This document shows, piece after piece, positions 6,929-13,226 of a stretch of 15,221 nucleotides of DNA. Source of the DNA: CBDUEV01 sp965366365 (lineage in GTDB: Bacteria; Actinomycetota; Acidimicrobiia; Spongiisociales; JAENVV01); NCBI GenBank assembly GCA_965366365.1, contig CBDUEV010000069.1:1-15221 (forward strand), in the 5' to 3' direction. Below the pieces are notes generated by a model. The model was given only the letters and a program-made list of their open reading frames with translations. It did not search any database and was not told the DNA's origin. The translations under genes and the position numbers were made by a program. How positions within the stretch are numbered: position 1 is the stretch's first letter; the number at the start of each line of letters is the position of its first letter.

Positions 6929-6991
6929 CGTGAGCGGTCGAGGAGAGGCTGTGAAGGGTCCAGTGAGAGCGAGACTCCTCCCAGGCGCCGC

Positions 6992-7050
6992 CCGAGGTGA
7001 AGGCGAACGGGCCCTCGAGAGGAGTTTGGCCCCTGGGACTTCCACCTCGG
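6992..7050. repeat. Inverted repeat upstream of the ABC exporter operon
   Basis: CCGAGGTG (6992-6999) and CACCTCGG (7043-7050) are perfect 8-base inverted arms about 43 bases apart, with a nested GGGCC (7009-7013)/GGCCC (7028-7032) pair. The right arm ends 6 bases before the -10-like CACACT. It could be an operator pair or chance in GC-rich DNA. Confidence 0.3.
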
Positions 7051-7056
7051 CGCGCT

Positions 7057-7062
7057 CACACT
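7057..7062 (+). promoter_or_regulatory. Possible -10 element (CACACT) of the ABC exporter operon
   Basis: CACACT keeps the conserved A2 and T6 of TAnnnT and lies 6 bases before ATG 7069, the same spacing as at other genes here. The intervening GGAGAG is too close to the ATG for a normal Shine-Dalgarno sequence. Confidence 0.25.
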
Positions 7063-7068
7063 GGAGAG

Positions 7069-7779
7069 ATGGAACATCTCATCGACCTGGTCGGGGTCTC
7101 CCGGCGGTATGACGTGGGCCCGACCACCGTGGTCGCCCTGGAAGACGTGCATCTCGACATCGACGCCGGCGAGTTCGTCGTGGTGTTGGGCCCATCCGGG
7201 AGCGGCAAGACCACGCTCCTCAACATGATCGGCGCCCTCGACAACCCCACGGAGGGTTCGATCACCGTGGGTGGGGTCGATATCACCAAAGCCTCGGACC
7301 GCCAGCTCTTCGGCTTCCGGCGGTCCACCGTGAGTTTCATCTTCCAGAGCTTCAACATCTTCCCCGGCCTGACCGCCGCGGAGAACGTCCAGTTCGGGAT
7401 CGACACTGCCGGGGCCGTCCGTGGGTTGACCGTCCAGGGAGTCCTCGAGGCTGTGGCGCTGGGCGATAGGGCCGATCATTTCCCTCACGAGCTGTCCGGG
7501 GGAGAGCAGCAGCGGGTCGCCATCGCCAGGGCGCTCGCCACGGGGAACCCGGTCTTGCTGGCCGACGAACCGACCGGCGAACTCGACTTCGAGACCGGGG
7601 TGCAGATCCTCGAACTGCTGCGCCGTCAGGCGGACGAGGGCCGATGCGTACTGGTGGTCACCCACAATCGAGAGATATCCAGGATCGCCGACCGAGTGGT
7701 CGAACTGTCATCGGGTCGGGTGGTATCGGACGGGCCGCCGCGCGGCGGGCGGGCCGAGCTGGCCGCCCTCCACTGGTAG
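7069..7779 (+). CDS. ABC transporter ATP-binding protein (LolD/MacB type)
   Basis: The 236-residue ATPase has every canonical element: Walker A GPSGSGKTT (residues 41-49), Q-loop FQSFN (Q about 93), signature LSGGEQQR (about 142-149), Walker B VLLADEPTGELD (about 162-173) and the switch His in VVTHN (about 199). DEPTGELD is the form typical of the LolD/MacB/FtsE branch, whose partners are FtsX-type permeases working as mechanotransmitters for substrates outside the membrane. It would act as a cytosolic dimer under the permease encoded just downstream. ATG 7069 is chosen because the domain starts there; GGAGAG directly abuts it, so translation may be leaderless with the CACACT box 6 bases upstream. 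The stop is 6 bases before the permease start, so the pair is translationally coupled. Substrate is unknown. Confidence 0.96.
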   Translation: MEHLIDLVGVSRRYDVGPTTVVALEDVHLDIDAGEFVVVLGPSGSGKTTLLNMIGALDNPTEGSITVGGVDITKASDRQLFGFRRSTVSFIFQSFNIFPGLTAAENVQFGIDTAGAVRGLTVQGVLEAVALGDRADHFPHELSGGEQQRVAIARALATGNPVLLADEPTGELDFETGVQILELLRRQADEGRCVLVVTHNREISRIADRVVELSSGRVVSDGPPRGGRAELAALHW

Positions 7780-7785
7780 GCCCCC

Positions 7786-10221
7786 ATGAACCGGCTGCTC
7801 CTGAAATGGTCGTGGCGGGACCTGCGGACCCGTTGGGTGCAGGTGCTGGTCATCGCGCTGGTGGTGGGCATGGGAACCGGCATGTACGCCGGCTTGATGT
7901 CCAACATCGATTGGGCTCGCATGTCTTACGACGAGAGCTTCTCCCAGCTCAACATGTACGACCTCCAGGTCACGCTGGCCGCCGGGAGCTTCGCCGAGGC
8001 GGGTCGGCTCACCGAACTCGTCGAAGGATCGGATTTGGCGCTGGAGGTCCTGGTCGCCGAGGAACGGCTGCTCACGCCCACGCAGCTCGACGTCCCCACC
8101 CCCAACGACGGCAACGTCATCGTCCGGGGTCTGCTCATGGGCATCCCCATTGCCGGTGGCCAGCCGCCTGTCAATGGCTACGAGGCGATAGTGGGTCGGG
8201 GTCTCACTGCTTCCGACATCGGTCAGGACACCGTGGTCTTGGAGCACAACTTCGCCCGCTTCTACGAGTTGCCCGCGGGAGGGGAGCTCACGTTGGCAGG
8301 CGGCAGTCAGGTCACCTACGTCGGGCAAGGCCTCACCCCCGAGTTCTTCGTCGTGCAGCCTCCCGAGGGTGGATTCTTCTCCCAAGCCGACTACGGGCTG
8401 GTGATCACGTCGATGGAGACAGCCCAACGGCTGAGTGGTTTCGAAGGCCAGGTCAACGATCTCGTTGCCCTCACCGCCCCAGGTGTCGAACCCTCTGAGA
8501 TCCTGCCCCGGCTTCAGGCGCTCTTCGACTCCGGTGCCCCAGAGCTGGGAGGAACGGCCACCCTCGGTACGGAGAACGCAACGTACCGCCTCCTCTACGA
8601 CGACCTCGAAGGCGACCAGCAGTTCTTCCGGATGTTCGCTCTGCTGATTCTGTTCGGCGCTGTGATCGCGGCGTTCAACCTCACCAATCGGATGGTCGAG
8701 GCGACCCGCCGCGAGATCGGCATCAGCATGGCACTCGGCGCTCGCCGGAGATCGATCGCCATCCGGCCGCTCCTGGTTGGCGCTCAGATCGCGCTTCTCG
8801 GTGTGATGTTCGGGATCGGCGTCGGGTTCGTGGTCAACTCGCTCATGAAGTCGGTGATGGCCGAGTTCTTCCCGCTGCCTGCCTGGCTGACGCCGTTCCG
8901 GCTGGGGCCTTTCGCCGTGGCGGCCCTTCTCGGATTCGTGGCCACCTTCGTGGCGGTAGCCGTCCCGGTGTGGCGGGCGTTGCGAGTCCCTCCCATCGAT
9001 GCGATCCGGACCGGACATCTGGCGGTCCGGGGGACCGGCACGGCCGGCTGGCTGCGGCGGCTCCCCGGCGATTCGCTCGCCAAGATCCCGTTCCGCAACA
9101 TCATGCGCGCACCCCGGCGTACTGTGCTGACCGCTCTGGGGATCGGCGCTTCTGTGACCGTTCTGGTGGGGATGGTGGTGATGATCGAATCCTTCACCGA
9201 GACCATCGATTTCGGGGCAGCCGAGGTCACCGCCGGCGTTCCGGATCGGATCATCGTCGGGCTCGACACGTTCCACCTCGCATCCGAGTCAGGTGTCCAG
9301 ACCGTGTTGGACTCGCCATCCGTCATGGCCGCCGACCCGATTCTCAAGGTGCCCGCCGCGGCACTCGGCGCGGATGGCGCCGAGCTGGAACTGCTCGTCG
9401 AGGTGATGGATCTCGACAGCGACCTCTGGCACCCCACTGTGATCGACGGTGACATCGCAGGGGGCGGAATCCTGCTGGCCCGCAAGGCCGCCGACGACCT
9501 CGGAGTCCAGGTGGGTGACACGGTTACCATTCGACATCCCCGCCGGGAGGGCCTGACGTCTTTCGCGCTGGTCGAATCCGACATGACGGTGATGGGGTTG
9601 CATCCCCATCCGTTCCGGTTCGTCGCCTACCTGGACTCGAGCCAGGCCGACCTTTTGGGGTTGGCGGGAGTCACCAACAGTGTGAGCGTCGCTCCGGCCG
9701 CCGGCGTCGAACTCTCCGAGTTGCAACGCGAACTGTTCTCCGATCCCGTGGTCGCCTCCGTGCAGCGCGCATCGGGCGTGGCCGACCTGCTGCGCGACTT
9801 CATAGGTCAGTTCGTGGGGATCCTCCAGGTCGCGGAAGGCGCCGCGGTACTTCTCATCCTGCTGATCGCGTTCAACTCGGCGAGCGTGGGTTTCGACGAA
9901 CGCGCCCGGGAACATGCCACGATGATGGCCTACGGCGTCCGGCGCCGCACCATCATGCGCATGGCGGTGATCGAGAGTGGAACCCTCGGGATCCTCTCGA
10001 CCATCATCGGGATAGCCGGTGGATTCGTGTTCGTGAACTGGGCCGTGATCACCAACGTCGAAACGACCATGCCCGACATCGAACTGACCATCGGCTACAC
10101 ACCTCAATTCCTGGCTCTGGCGGCACTGTTGGGGATCGCCGCAGTCGCCGTGGCGCCCCTGCTCACATGGCGCAAACTCCGCCGAACCGACATTCCGTCC
10201 ACGCTGAGGATCATGGAATAG
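7786..10221 (+). CDS. ABC transporter permease with two FtsX domains
   Basis: The 811-residue protein has the duplicated layout of large FtsX/MacB-type permeases. A first helix (about 18-37) is followed by a MacB-like extracytoplasmic region (about 40-275). FtsX domain 1 (about 278-411) has three helices and the coupling segment EATRREIGISMALGARRRSI. A second anchor helix (about 445-470) precedes a second extracytoplasmic region (about 475-675). FtsX domain 2 (about 678-800) has the matching segment FDERAREHATMMAYGVRRRTI, and the chain ends in PSTLRIME. Eight helices in total is the expected number. It forms an exporter or mechanotransmission complex with the ATPase 6 bases upstream. No membrane-fusion (MacA-like) gene is adjacent, as is usual in actinobacteria. 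Candidates for substrate are lipids, lipoproteins or peptides; sequence alone does not decide. Confidence 0.93.
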   Translation: MNRLLLKWSWRDLRTRWVQVLVIALVVGMGTGMYAGLMSNIDWARMSYDESFSQLNMYDLQVTLAAGSFAEAGRLTELVEGSDLALEVLVAEERLLTPTQLDVPTPNDGNVIVRGLLMGIPIAGGQPPVNGYEAIVGRGLTASDIGQDTVVLEHNFARFYELPAGGELTLAGGSQVTYVGQGLTPEFFVVQPPEGGFFSQADYGLVITSMETAQRLSGFEGQVNDLVALTAPGVEPSEILPRLQALFDSGAPELGGTATLGTENATYRLLYDDLEGDQQFFRMFALLILFGAVIAAFNLTNRMVEATRREIGISMALGARRRSIAIRPLLVGAQIALLGVMFGIGVGFVVNSLMKSVMAEFFPLPAWLTPFRLGPFAVAALLGFVATFVAVAVPVWRALRVPPIDAIRTGHLAVRGTGTAGWLRRLPGDSLAKIPFRNIMRAPRRTVLTALGIGASVTVLVGMVVMIESFTETIDFGAAEVTAGVPDRIIVGLDTFHLASESGVQTVLDSPSVMAADPILKVPAAALGADGAELELLVEVMDLDSDLWHPTVIDGDIAGGGILLARKAADDLGVQVGDTVTIRHPRREGLTSFALVESDMTVMGLHPHPFRFVAYLDSSQADLLGLAGVTNSVSVAPAAGVELSELQRELFSDPVVASVQRASGVADLLRDFIGQFVGILQVAEGAAVLLILLIAFNSASVGFDERAREHATMMAYGVRRRTIMRMAVIESGTLGILSTIIGIAGGFVFVNWAVITNVETTMPDIELTIGYTPQFLALAALLGIAAVAVAPLLTWRKLRRTDIPSTLRIME

Positions 10222-10248
10222 CGTCCTGGCGGCAGAGCCGCCAGGACG
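10222..10248. terminator. Perfect 12-bp hairpin right after the ABC operon
   Basis: CGTCCTGGCGGC (10222-10233) pairs completely with GCCGCCAGGACG (10237-10248) around loop AGA. It begins at the first base after the permease stop codon. There is no T-tract, so it could be a factor-assisted terminator, a 3'-end stabiliser or the first unit of the palindrome array. Confidence 0.6.
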
Positions 10249-10250
10249 TG

Positions 10251-10271
10251 GCAGAACGCTTTGCGTTCTGC
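10251..10271. repeat. Palindrome copy 1 (GCAGAACGC arms, TTT loop)
   Basis: GCAGAACGC (10251-10259) and its perfect complement (10263-10271) enclose TTT. It is identical to the element at 10303-10323; with flanking bases the identity covers 10248-10272 and 10300-10324. Confidence 0.85.
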
Positions 10272-10280
10272 GCAGACGAG

Positions 10281-10301
10281 ACCTGCCCCTTTGAGGCAGG
10301 T
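10281..10301. repeat. Hairpin between the two identical palindromes
   Basis: ACCTGCC (10281-10287) pairs with GGCAGGT (10295-10301). The centre is again TTT (10290-10292), flanked by one further C-G pair after a single mismatch, so its shape mimics its two neighbours although the stem sequence differs. Confidence 0.65.
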
Positions 10302-10302
10302 G

Positions 10303-10323
10303 GCAGAACGCTTTGCGTTCTGC
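10303..10323. repeat. Palindrome copy 2 (GCAGAACGC arms, TTT loop)
   Basis: Arms 10303-10311 and 10315-10323 with loop TTT (10312-10314), an exact copy of the element 52 bases upstream. A weaker stem, GGCGG (10324-10328) with CCGCC (10338-10342), follows directly. Confidence 0.85.
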
Positions 10324-10342
10324 GGCGGGTGAGGGAGCCGCC

Positions 10343-10473
10343 AAGTCGGGCCGTTCTTTGGGATGAGTGAGTTAGTACAAGGCTGGTCGTCTCGGCAGGG
10401 CAGGCCTTCGGTGATCCTTCGGACGCGGTGACGCGGCGCCGTATGCTGAGGCTCGGCCGAACCGGGAGACGAC
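10343..10473 (+). promoter_or_regulatory. Intergenic stretch with a possible promoter of the AHSA1 gene
   Basis: No gene is visible here. TATGCT (10442-10447) is a good -10 match 26 bases before the ATG at 10474, and TTCGGA (10418-10423) is a poor -35 at 18 bases. The ribosome site CGGGAGA (10463-10469) lies between the putative promoter and the ATG. Confidence 0.35.
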
Positions 10474-10944
10474 ATGCTCGACACATCGACGATCGCCGCA
10501 GCAGGCGCCGACATCCGATCCCTCGTCAAGGAGGCACCCGTCGAGGCCCCGCCCATGACGGTGTGGGAGGCGTGGACGTCCTCCGACGGCATCGCCGCCT
10601 GGTGGGGCCCGCCCGCCAGCAACATCGACCTGCGGATCGGCGGACCCTTCGAGCTGTTCTTCGCCCACGACGCTCCGGAGGGATCACGCGGTTCCGAAGG
10701 CTGCAAGGTGCTGGCCTACGTACCGGGCGAGTCCCTCTCGTTCACGTGGAATGCACCCCCACATCTGGCGTTGCGCGAGACGAACACCTGGGTTGTGCTT
10801 ACGTTCACCAGCGCAGCGGCGGGCACCACGGTGCGACTGGTCCACACCGGCTTCCTCACGGGCGCTGATTGGGACGAATACATGGCCTATTTCGACGAGG
10901 CATGGGAACAGGTGCTGGAGCTACTCGTCACTCACTGGAGCTGA
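10474..10944 (+). CDS. SRPBCC/AHSA1-domain protein
   Basis: The 156-residue product matches the activator-of-Hsp90-homologue-1-like branch of the START/SRPBCC helix-grip fold. VEAPPMTVWEAWTSSDGIAAWWGPP (from about residue 23) is the usual beta1-helix opening with its AWWGP motif, then IDLRIGGPFELFF, and LSFTWN followed by VVLTFTSAAAGTTVRLVHTGF. The C-terminal amphipathic helix is YMAYFDEAWEQVLELL. Such proteins bind hydrophobic ligands or act as accessory factors; no specific role can be given. The first 20 residues (TSTIAAAGADIRSLVKEA) are slightly longer than usual. ATG 10474 has CGGGAGA four bases upstream. It stands alone between the palindrome array and a convergent gene. Confidence 0.9.
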   Translation: MLDTSTIAAAGADIRSLVKEAPVEAPPMTVWEAWTSSDGIAAWWGPPASNIDLRIGGPFELFFAHDAPEGSRGSEGCKVLAYVPGESLSFTWNAPPHLALRETNTWVVLTFTSAAAGTTVRLVHTGFLTGADWDEYMAYFDEAWEQVLELLVTHWS

Positions 10945-11004
10945 CGGGGAAGCCTGGACTTGAGCCGAACGCAGGTCGCGGCGACGCTGGACGTGACGAA
11001 ACTC

Positions 11005-11020
11005 CTCCGTCCCTGCGGAG
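11005..11020. terminator. Weak hairpin between convergent genes
   Basis: CTCCG (11005-11009) pairs with CGGAG (11016-11020) around a 6-base loop in the 101-base gap between the ends of the AHSA1 gene and the opposing CxxC gene. The stem is short and no T-run follows, so support is slight. Confidence 0.2.
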
Positions 11021-11045
11021 AACGGCAGGTGGAACGAGCTTCACC

Positions 11046-11552
11046 TCACGTCTCGGCGACGCCCACCACGTAGTTCTCGCCGTACGCCTTCGAGCATTTC
11101 GGGCAGGTCGTGTAGAAGAAGAACACACGGCCCGGTTCCTTGCCTTCTGCGCGGACGAGCTCCTGCAGTTCCTTGTCCCACTCTGGGATCTTCTGGTACG
11201 GCCCTTCGAACACCTTTGTCATGAAGTCGCCTGACAACGTGACCGTTTCTTCGTCGTCGACCGGCCCGGCCACGGCGAAGTAGTGCTCATCCCGCCACGG
11301 CGAGGCGCTGTCGGTGAGGACGATGTAATCGTCCGCGTTGAAGGCGCCTGCCTCCTCGATGTGGCGCTGCACCCGATCGAAGACCGATCCCATATTGATG
11401 GGGATGTGCATGGCACTCCGAGTGGTGGCGTGGACGAAACGCTTGTCCTTCAGGTGAAGGTCCTGAGCATCCCATCCTTCGGGATTGAAGCGTGGGCAAC
11501 AGCCAGTCGTATTGACGCTGGTGTCGTACGCCGGAAGCGTGTTGAGGTCCAT
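11046..11552 (-). CDS. Conserved protein of unknown function with CC and CxxC motifs
   Basis: The 168-residue cytosolic protein has no signal peptide or membrane helix. A conserved-looking N-terminal block, NTTGCCPRFNPEGWD (residues 14-28), holds Cys18-Cys19. It is followed by KDKRFVHATTRSAMHIPINMG (about 36-55). The C-terminus carries VFFFYTTCPKCSKAYGENYVV (about 143-163), with Cys150 and Cys153 as a CxxC. His40, His49 and His90 are further possible metal ligands. I recognise the overall pattern as a recurring bacterial family but know no proven function; databases often use only a vague hydrolase label, which the sequence itself does not prove. A metal- or redox-active site is an inference. 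ATG 11552 is fixed by an excellent ribosome site, GGAAGGAGG (complement of 11560-11568), 7 bases upstream, although the frame stays open to 11828. Confidence 0.85.
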   Translation of the reverse strand: MDLNTLPAYDTSVNTTGCCPRFNPEGWDAQDLHLKDKRFVHATTRSAMHIPINMGSVFDRVQRHIEEAGAFNADDYIVLTDSASPWRDEHYFAVAGPVDDEETVTLSGDFMTKVFEGPYQKIPEWDKELQELVRAEGKEPGRVFFFYTTCPKCSKAYGENYVVGVAET

Positions 11553-11559
11553 TCGAAAA

Positions 11560-11568
11560 CCTCCTTCC
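11560..11568 (-). promoter_or_regulatory. Strong ribosome binding site deciding the start of the CxxC gene
   Basis: Read on the minus strand the bases are GGAAGGAGG, 7 bases before ATG 11552, the best Shine-Dalgarno sequence in the window. TATTCT (complement of 11575-11580) just upstream is a good -10 match, giving a very short 5' leader. Together they rule out the longer open frame. Confidence 0.75.
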
Positions 11569-11580
11569 ACCCCAAGAATA

Positions 11581-11848
11581 CGCCCCGGAGGGCGGGTCGT
11601 GGCCGGTTCTGACGCCGAGATGGTCGGATCGGCCATCTCTTCGTCGGAGTAGCGCTCACCCGCCGCCAGGGCGAGCACTGCTTCCCCCGGTGGACGGTTT
11701 CCTACCCCCTCCGGCTGCGAAGCCTCGTCGCCGCAGCCCCGCCAGGTCGCCGGCGAAAAGGGGAGCGAGAATCCTGCGAAACGGGCGTGCGATCGTTGAG
11801 AGACGGATACCATTCCGCAAGTCGCCACGACACGCGGAGGGGTACGGA
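11581..11848. other. Divergent intergenic region
   Basis: About 270 bases between two divergent genes. Reading frames on both strands stay open across it, but their codon use looks arbitrary and no independent start with a ribosome site was found. On the plus strand TACCAT (11808-11813) is a -10 candidate, and GGAGG (11836-11840) is the ribosome site for the lipoprotein gene. Nothing else is recognisable. Confidence 0.5.
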
Positions 11849-12295
11849 ATGGGTTTCGCGAAGAGCTCCTGGCTGCTGCCCCTCATCGCCATAGCGATGA
11901 CCAGCTGCCTCACACAAGCCGAGGTGCAATTCGAGGAGGATTGCCCCGACCCCGACGACTGCGGACCCGGCTACCACCTGGCCGCGGGAGCGATCAGCGA
12001 CGAAGCCGTGGCGTTCAACGTTGTCATGACGGACGCGGATGTCACCCGGGAGCGTCTGATGCAGATCGGCGCGGAATACGCCGAGCGGCACCAGGACGAG
12101 AGGGTGGTGATCGCGTTCTTCGCCGAAGCCGCTGGGCAGGAGCGAAACGCCATCGAGCCGGCCATGTTTCCGGGAGATTCGGCCGCCCAGCCCCTGCCGC
12201 CTTCGGTGGCGGAGCATTGGTTGGCGACGCTCGGCTTCGGCGCCGGCGCCGGTGCACCCTCCTCGATTCAGTGGTCGGGAGCGGTGTCGCCCTGA
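11849..12295 (+). CDS. Small lipoprotein of unknown function
   Basis: The 148-residue protein starts with a lipoprotein signal peptide: Lys5, a hydrophobic core WLLPLIAIA, and the lipobox-like MTSC, which places the lipidated Cys at residue 20. Met at the -3 position is unusual; Leu is the norm. Cys32 and Cys38 lie in an acidic segment (DCPDPDDCGP) and could form a small disulfide loop. The rest is a compact alpha/beta region (VTRERLMQIGAEYAERHQDERVVIAFFAEAAG) with an Ala/Gly-rich tail. I do not recognise a named family. ATG 11849 is preferred over the open frame beginning at 11690 because GGAGG (11836-11840) lies 8 bases upstream and the signal peptide begins exactly there. It is likely the first or only gene of its unit. 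Confidence 0.75.
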   Translation: MGFAKSSWLLPLIAIAMTSCLTQAEVQFEEDCPDPDDCGPGYHLAAGAISDEAVAFNVVMTDADVTRERLMQIGAEYAERHQDERVVIAFFAEAAGQERNAIEPAMFPGDSAAQPLPPSVAEHWLATLGFGAGAGAPSSIQWSGAVSP

Positions 12296-12334
12296 GGAAC
12301 GCCGTTCCGGGCGTCGCTCGCCCGGCGCCGTCCG

Positions 12335-12340
12335 TAGGAT
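12335..12340 (+). promoter_or_regulatory. Putative -10 element (TAGGAT) giving a leaderless upstream ORF
   Basis: TAGGAT fits TAnnnT and lies 6 bases before ATG 12347, so the transcript would begin at that codon. There is no recognisable -35. Confidence 0.4.
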
Positions 12341-12346
12341 GAACCC

Positions 12347-12379
12347 ATGACTCGCCCGAGCGGGAAGGTCCGATCGTGA
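12347..12379 (+). CDS. Possible leaderless 10-codon upstream ORF
   Basis: ATG 12347 opens the peptide MTRPSGKVRS, whose TGA (12377-12379) overlaps the GTG start (12376-12378) of the membrane protein in the form GTGA. The ribosome site of the downstream gene, GGGAAGG (12362-12368), lies inside it. If translated, it would couple initiation of the membrane protein to translation of the leader. Whether it is expressed cannot be decided from sequence. Confidence 0.35.
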   Translation: MTRPSGKVRS

Positions 12380-12777
12380 AATCGGTGTTTGCCCTCTTCG
12401 GTCTCGCCCTGCTGGCCACGGCGGCGTGGATGGGTCTGGACCCGGGCGGCTTTTACGAGTCGGTGGCCACGTTCGGGCCGCAAAGCGATCACTTCGTCCG
12501 AGATCTCGCCACGTACACGGCCCCGCTGGGTGTGGCGCTGATCGTGGCGGCGTGGCGGACGTCATGGCGACTGCCGGTCCTGGTACTCGGACTCCTTCAA
12601 AACGGGCTGCACGTGGTCAGCCATGTGGTGGACCTCGACACGGCTTCGACCACGGCGCTGGGCGTCGGCACACTGGTCGGTCTGGTGCTTTTGGAGGTGG
12701 TTCTGATCGCCCTGGTGGGAGCGGTGTTGCGCGACCGCCCGGGTCGGCACGACGACGCCGAGCTGGAGGCTGCCTGA
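12376..12777 (+). CDS. Four-helix integral membrane protein
   Basis: The 133-residue protein has four predicted membrane helices (about 3-20, 43-60, 65-85 and 95-118). A conserved-looking extracytoplasmic loop WMGLDPGGFYESV follows helix 1, and LQNGLHVVSHVVDLD is at the end of helix 3. The His-rich NGLHVVSHVVD and the polar DLATYTAPLG segments recall DUF4345-like small membrane proteins, but I am not certain of the family. The C-terminus is charged and cytosolic (DRPGRHDDAELEAA). GTG 12376 is supported by GGGAAGG (12362-12368), 7 bases upstream. A possible leaderless uORF ends on its start codon. Function unknown. Confidence 0.75.
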   Translation: MKSVFALFGLALLATAAWMGLDPGGFYESVATFGPQSDHFVRDLATYTAPLGVALIVAAWRTSWRLPVLVLGLLQNGLHVVSHVVDLDTASTTALGVGTLVGLVLLEVVLIALVGAVLRDRPGRHDDAELEAA

Positions 12778-12811
12778 CGCGTCCAGGCGTGGTCGTCCTG
12801 GTGGGAACTCG

Positions 12812-12817
12812 TACCAT
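12812..12817 (+). promoter_or_regulatory. Putative -10 element (TACCAT) for a leaderless start
   Basis: TACCAT lies 6 bases before ATG 12824 and fits TAnnnT. No Shine-Dalgarno sequence exists in the intervening GGCGCC, which supports leaderless translation. There is no clear -35. Confidence 0.4.
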
Positions 12818-12823
12818 GGCGCC

Positions 12824-13123
12824 ATGCCCAGAACGAAGCCCACCGTTCCTCCCTCGTCGGTGCCGGCCCTCCCGGGCGCGCCCGGCCACGTGGTGACGTT
12901 GATGCTGGTTGGTACGGCCGTCGGGTTCATGGCCCGCTTCGCCTACGACGCCGTCCTGACATGGTCGGCGGGTGGCGCGATGCGGGTGGCGGCGGCGGCC
13001 GCAGCGGTGGCTGGGTTCGGCCGGCTCGGCTTCAAACTCACCGGGCGCAAGGCGTGGTGGTACGCCACCGCCGTGTTGGCCAGCCTCGTCTGGTTGGCCG
13101 TGGCTGGTCTGGCTATCGGCTGA
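12824..13123 (+). CDS. Small membrane protein, unknown function
   Basis: The 99-residue protein has a Pro-rich, positively charged N-terminus (about 1-20) and then three hydrophobic stretches (about 22-38, 50-66 and 74-98) with short polar turns. The sequence between helices 2 and 3, FGRLGFKLTGRKAWWYATA, has a basic, aromatic pattern like an interfacial loop. No catalytic residues or named family are recognisable. It follows the four-helix membrane gene by 46 bases but has its own -10-like box and no Shine-Dalgarno sequence, so it may have its own leaderless transcript. Confidence 0.6.
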   Translation: MPRTKPTVPPSSVPALPGAPGHVVTLMLVGTAVGFMARFAYDAVLTWSAGGAMRVAAAAAAVAGFGRLGFKLTGRKAWWYATAVLASLVWLAVAGLAIG

Positions 13124-13151
13124 GCGCGGCAGGGGGGTCACAACGACTGGG

Positions 13152-13200
13152 GTCGACTGTGCCTCAGTGCGTCGAGTCGACGTCTGTTGGCACACTCGAC
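13152..13200. terminator. Imperfect long inverted repeat between convergent genes
   Basis: GTCGACTGTGCC (13152-13163) and GGCACACTCGAC (13189-13200) pair at 11 of 12 positions. The 25-base loop contains a second palindrome, CGTCGA (13170-13175)/TCGACG (13177-13182). It lies between the ends of the 12824-13123 (+) and 13227-14165 (-) genes and could act in both directions, but lacks a T-tract. Confidence 0.5.
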
Positions 13201-13226
13201 GCTTCAGGTGAGCCCCCGCGGCGGCG

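Noticed and set aside
6992..7050. Cloverleaf-like fold reminiscent of a tRNA
   Set aside because: It lacks the conserved T-arm and D-arm sequences and anticodon context; only an acceptor-like inverted repeat and one inner stem are present.
7708..9276. Long minus-strand open frame (522 codons) opposite the ABC permease
   Set aside because: It is antisense to a convincing FtsX permease, and its product is a low-complexity His/Arg/Asp/Gly-rich string typical of a GC-rich shadow frame.
10248..10324. CRISPR-like repeat-spacer pattern
   Set aside because: Only two copies of a self-palindromic 25-base unit with a 27-base gap that itself forms a hairpin; no cas genes and no third repeat.
9289..10344. 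Minus-strand open frame covering the hairpin array and the permease end
   Set aside because: Shadow of the permease. Its N-terminal part is just translation of the palindromes, with no ribosome site.
11553..11828. N-terminal extension of the CxxC protein
   Set aside because: The frame is open, but the strong ribosome site at 11560-11568 and a TATTCT box fix the start at 11552, and the extension has arbitrary composition.
11702..12565. Minus-strand 287-codon frame opposite the lipoprotein gene
   Set aside because: The plus-strand frame has a ribosome site and a lipoprotein signal; the minus frame has neither and is low complexity.
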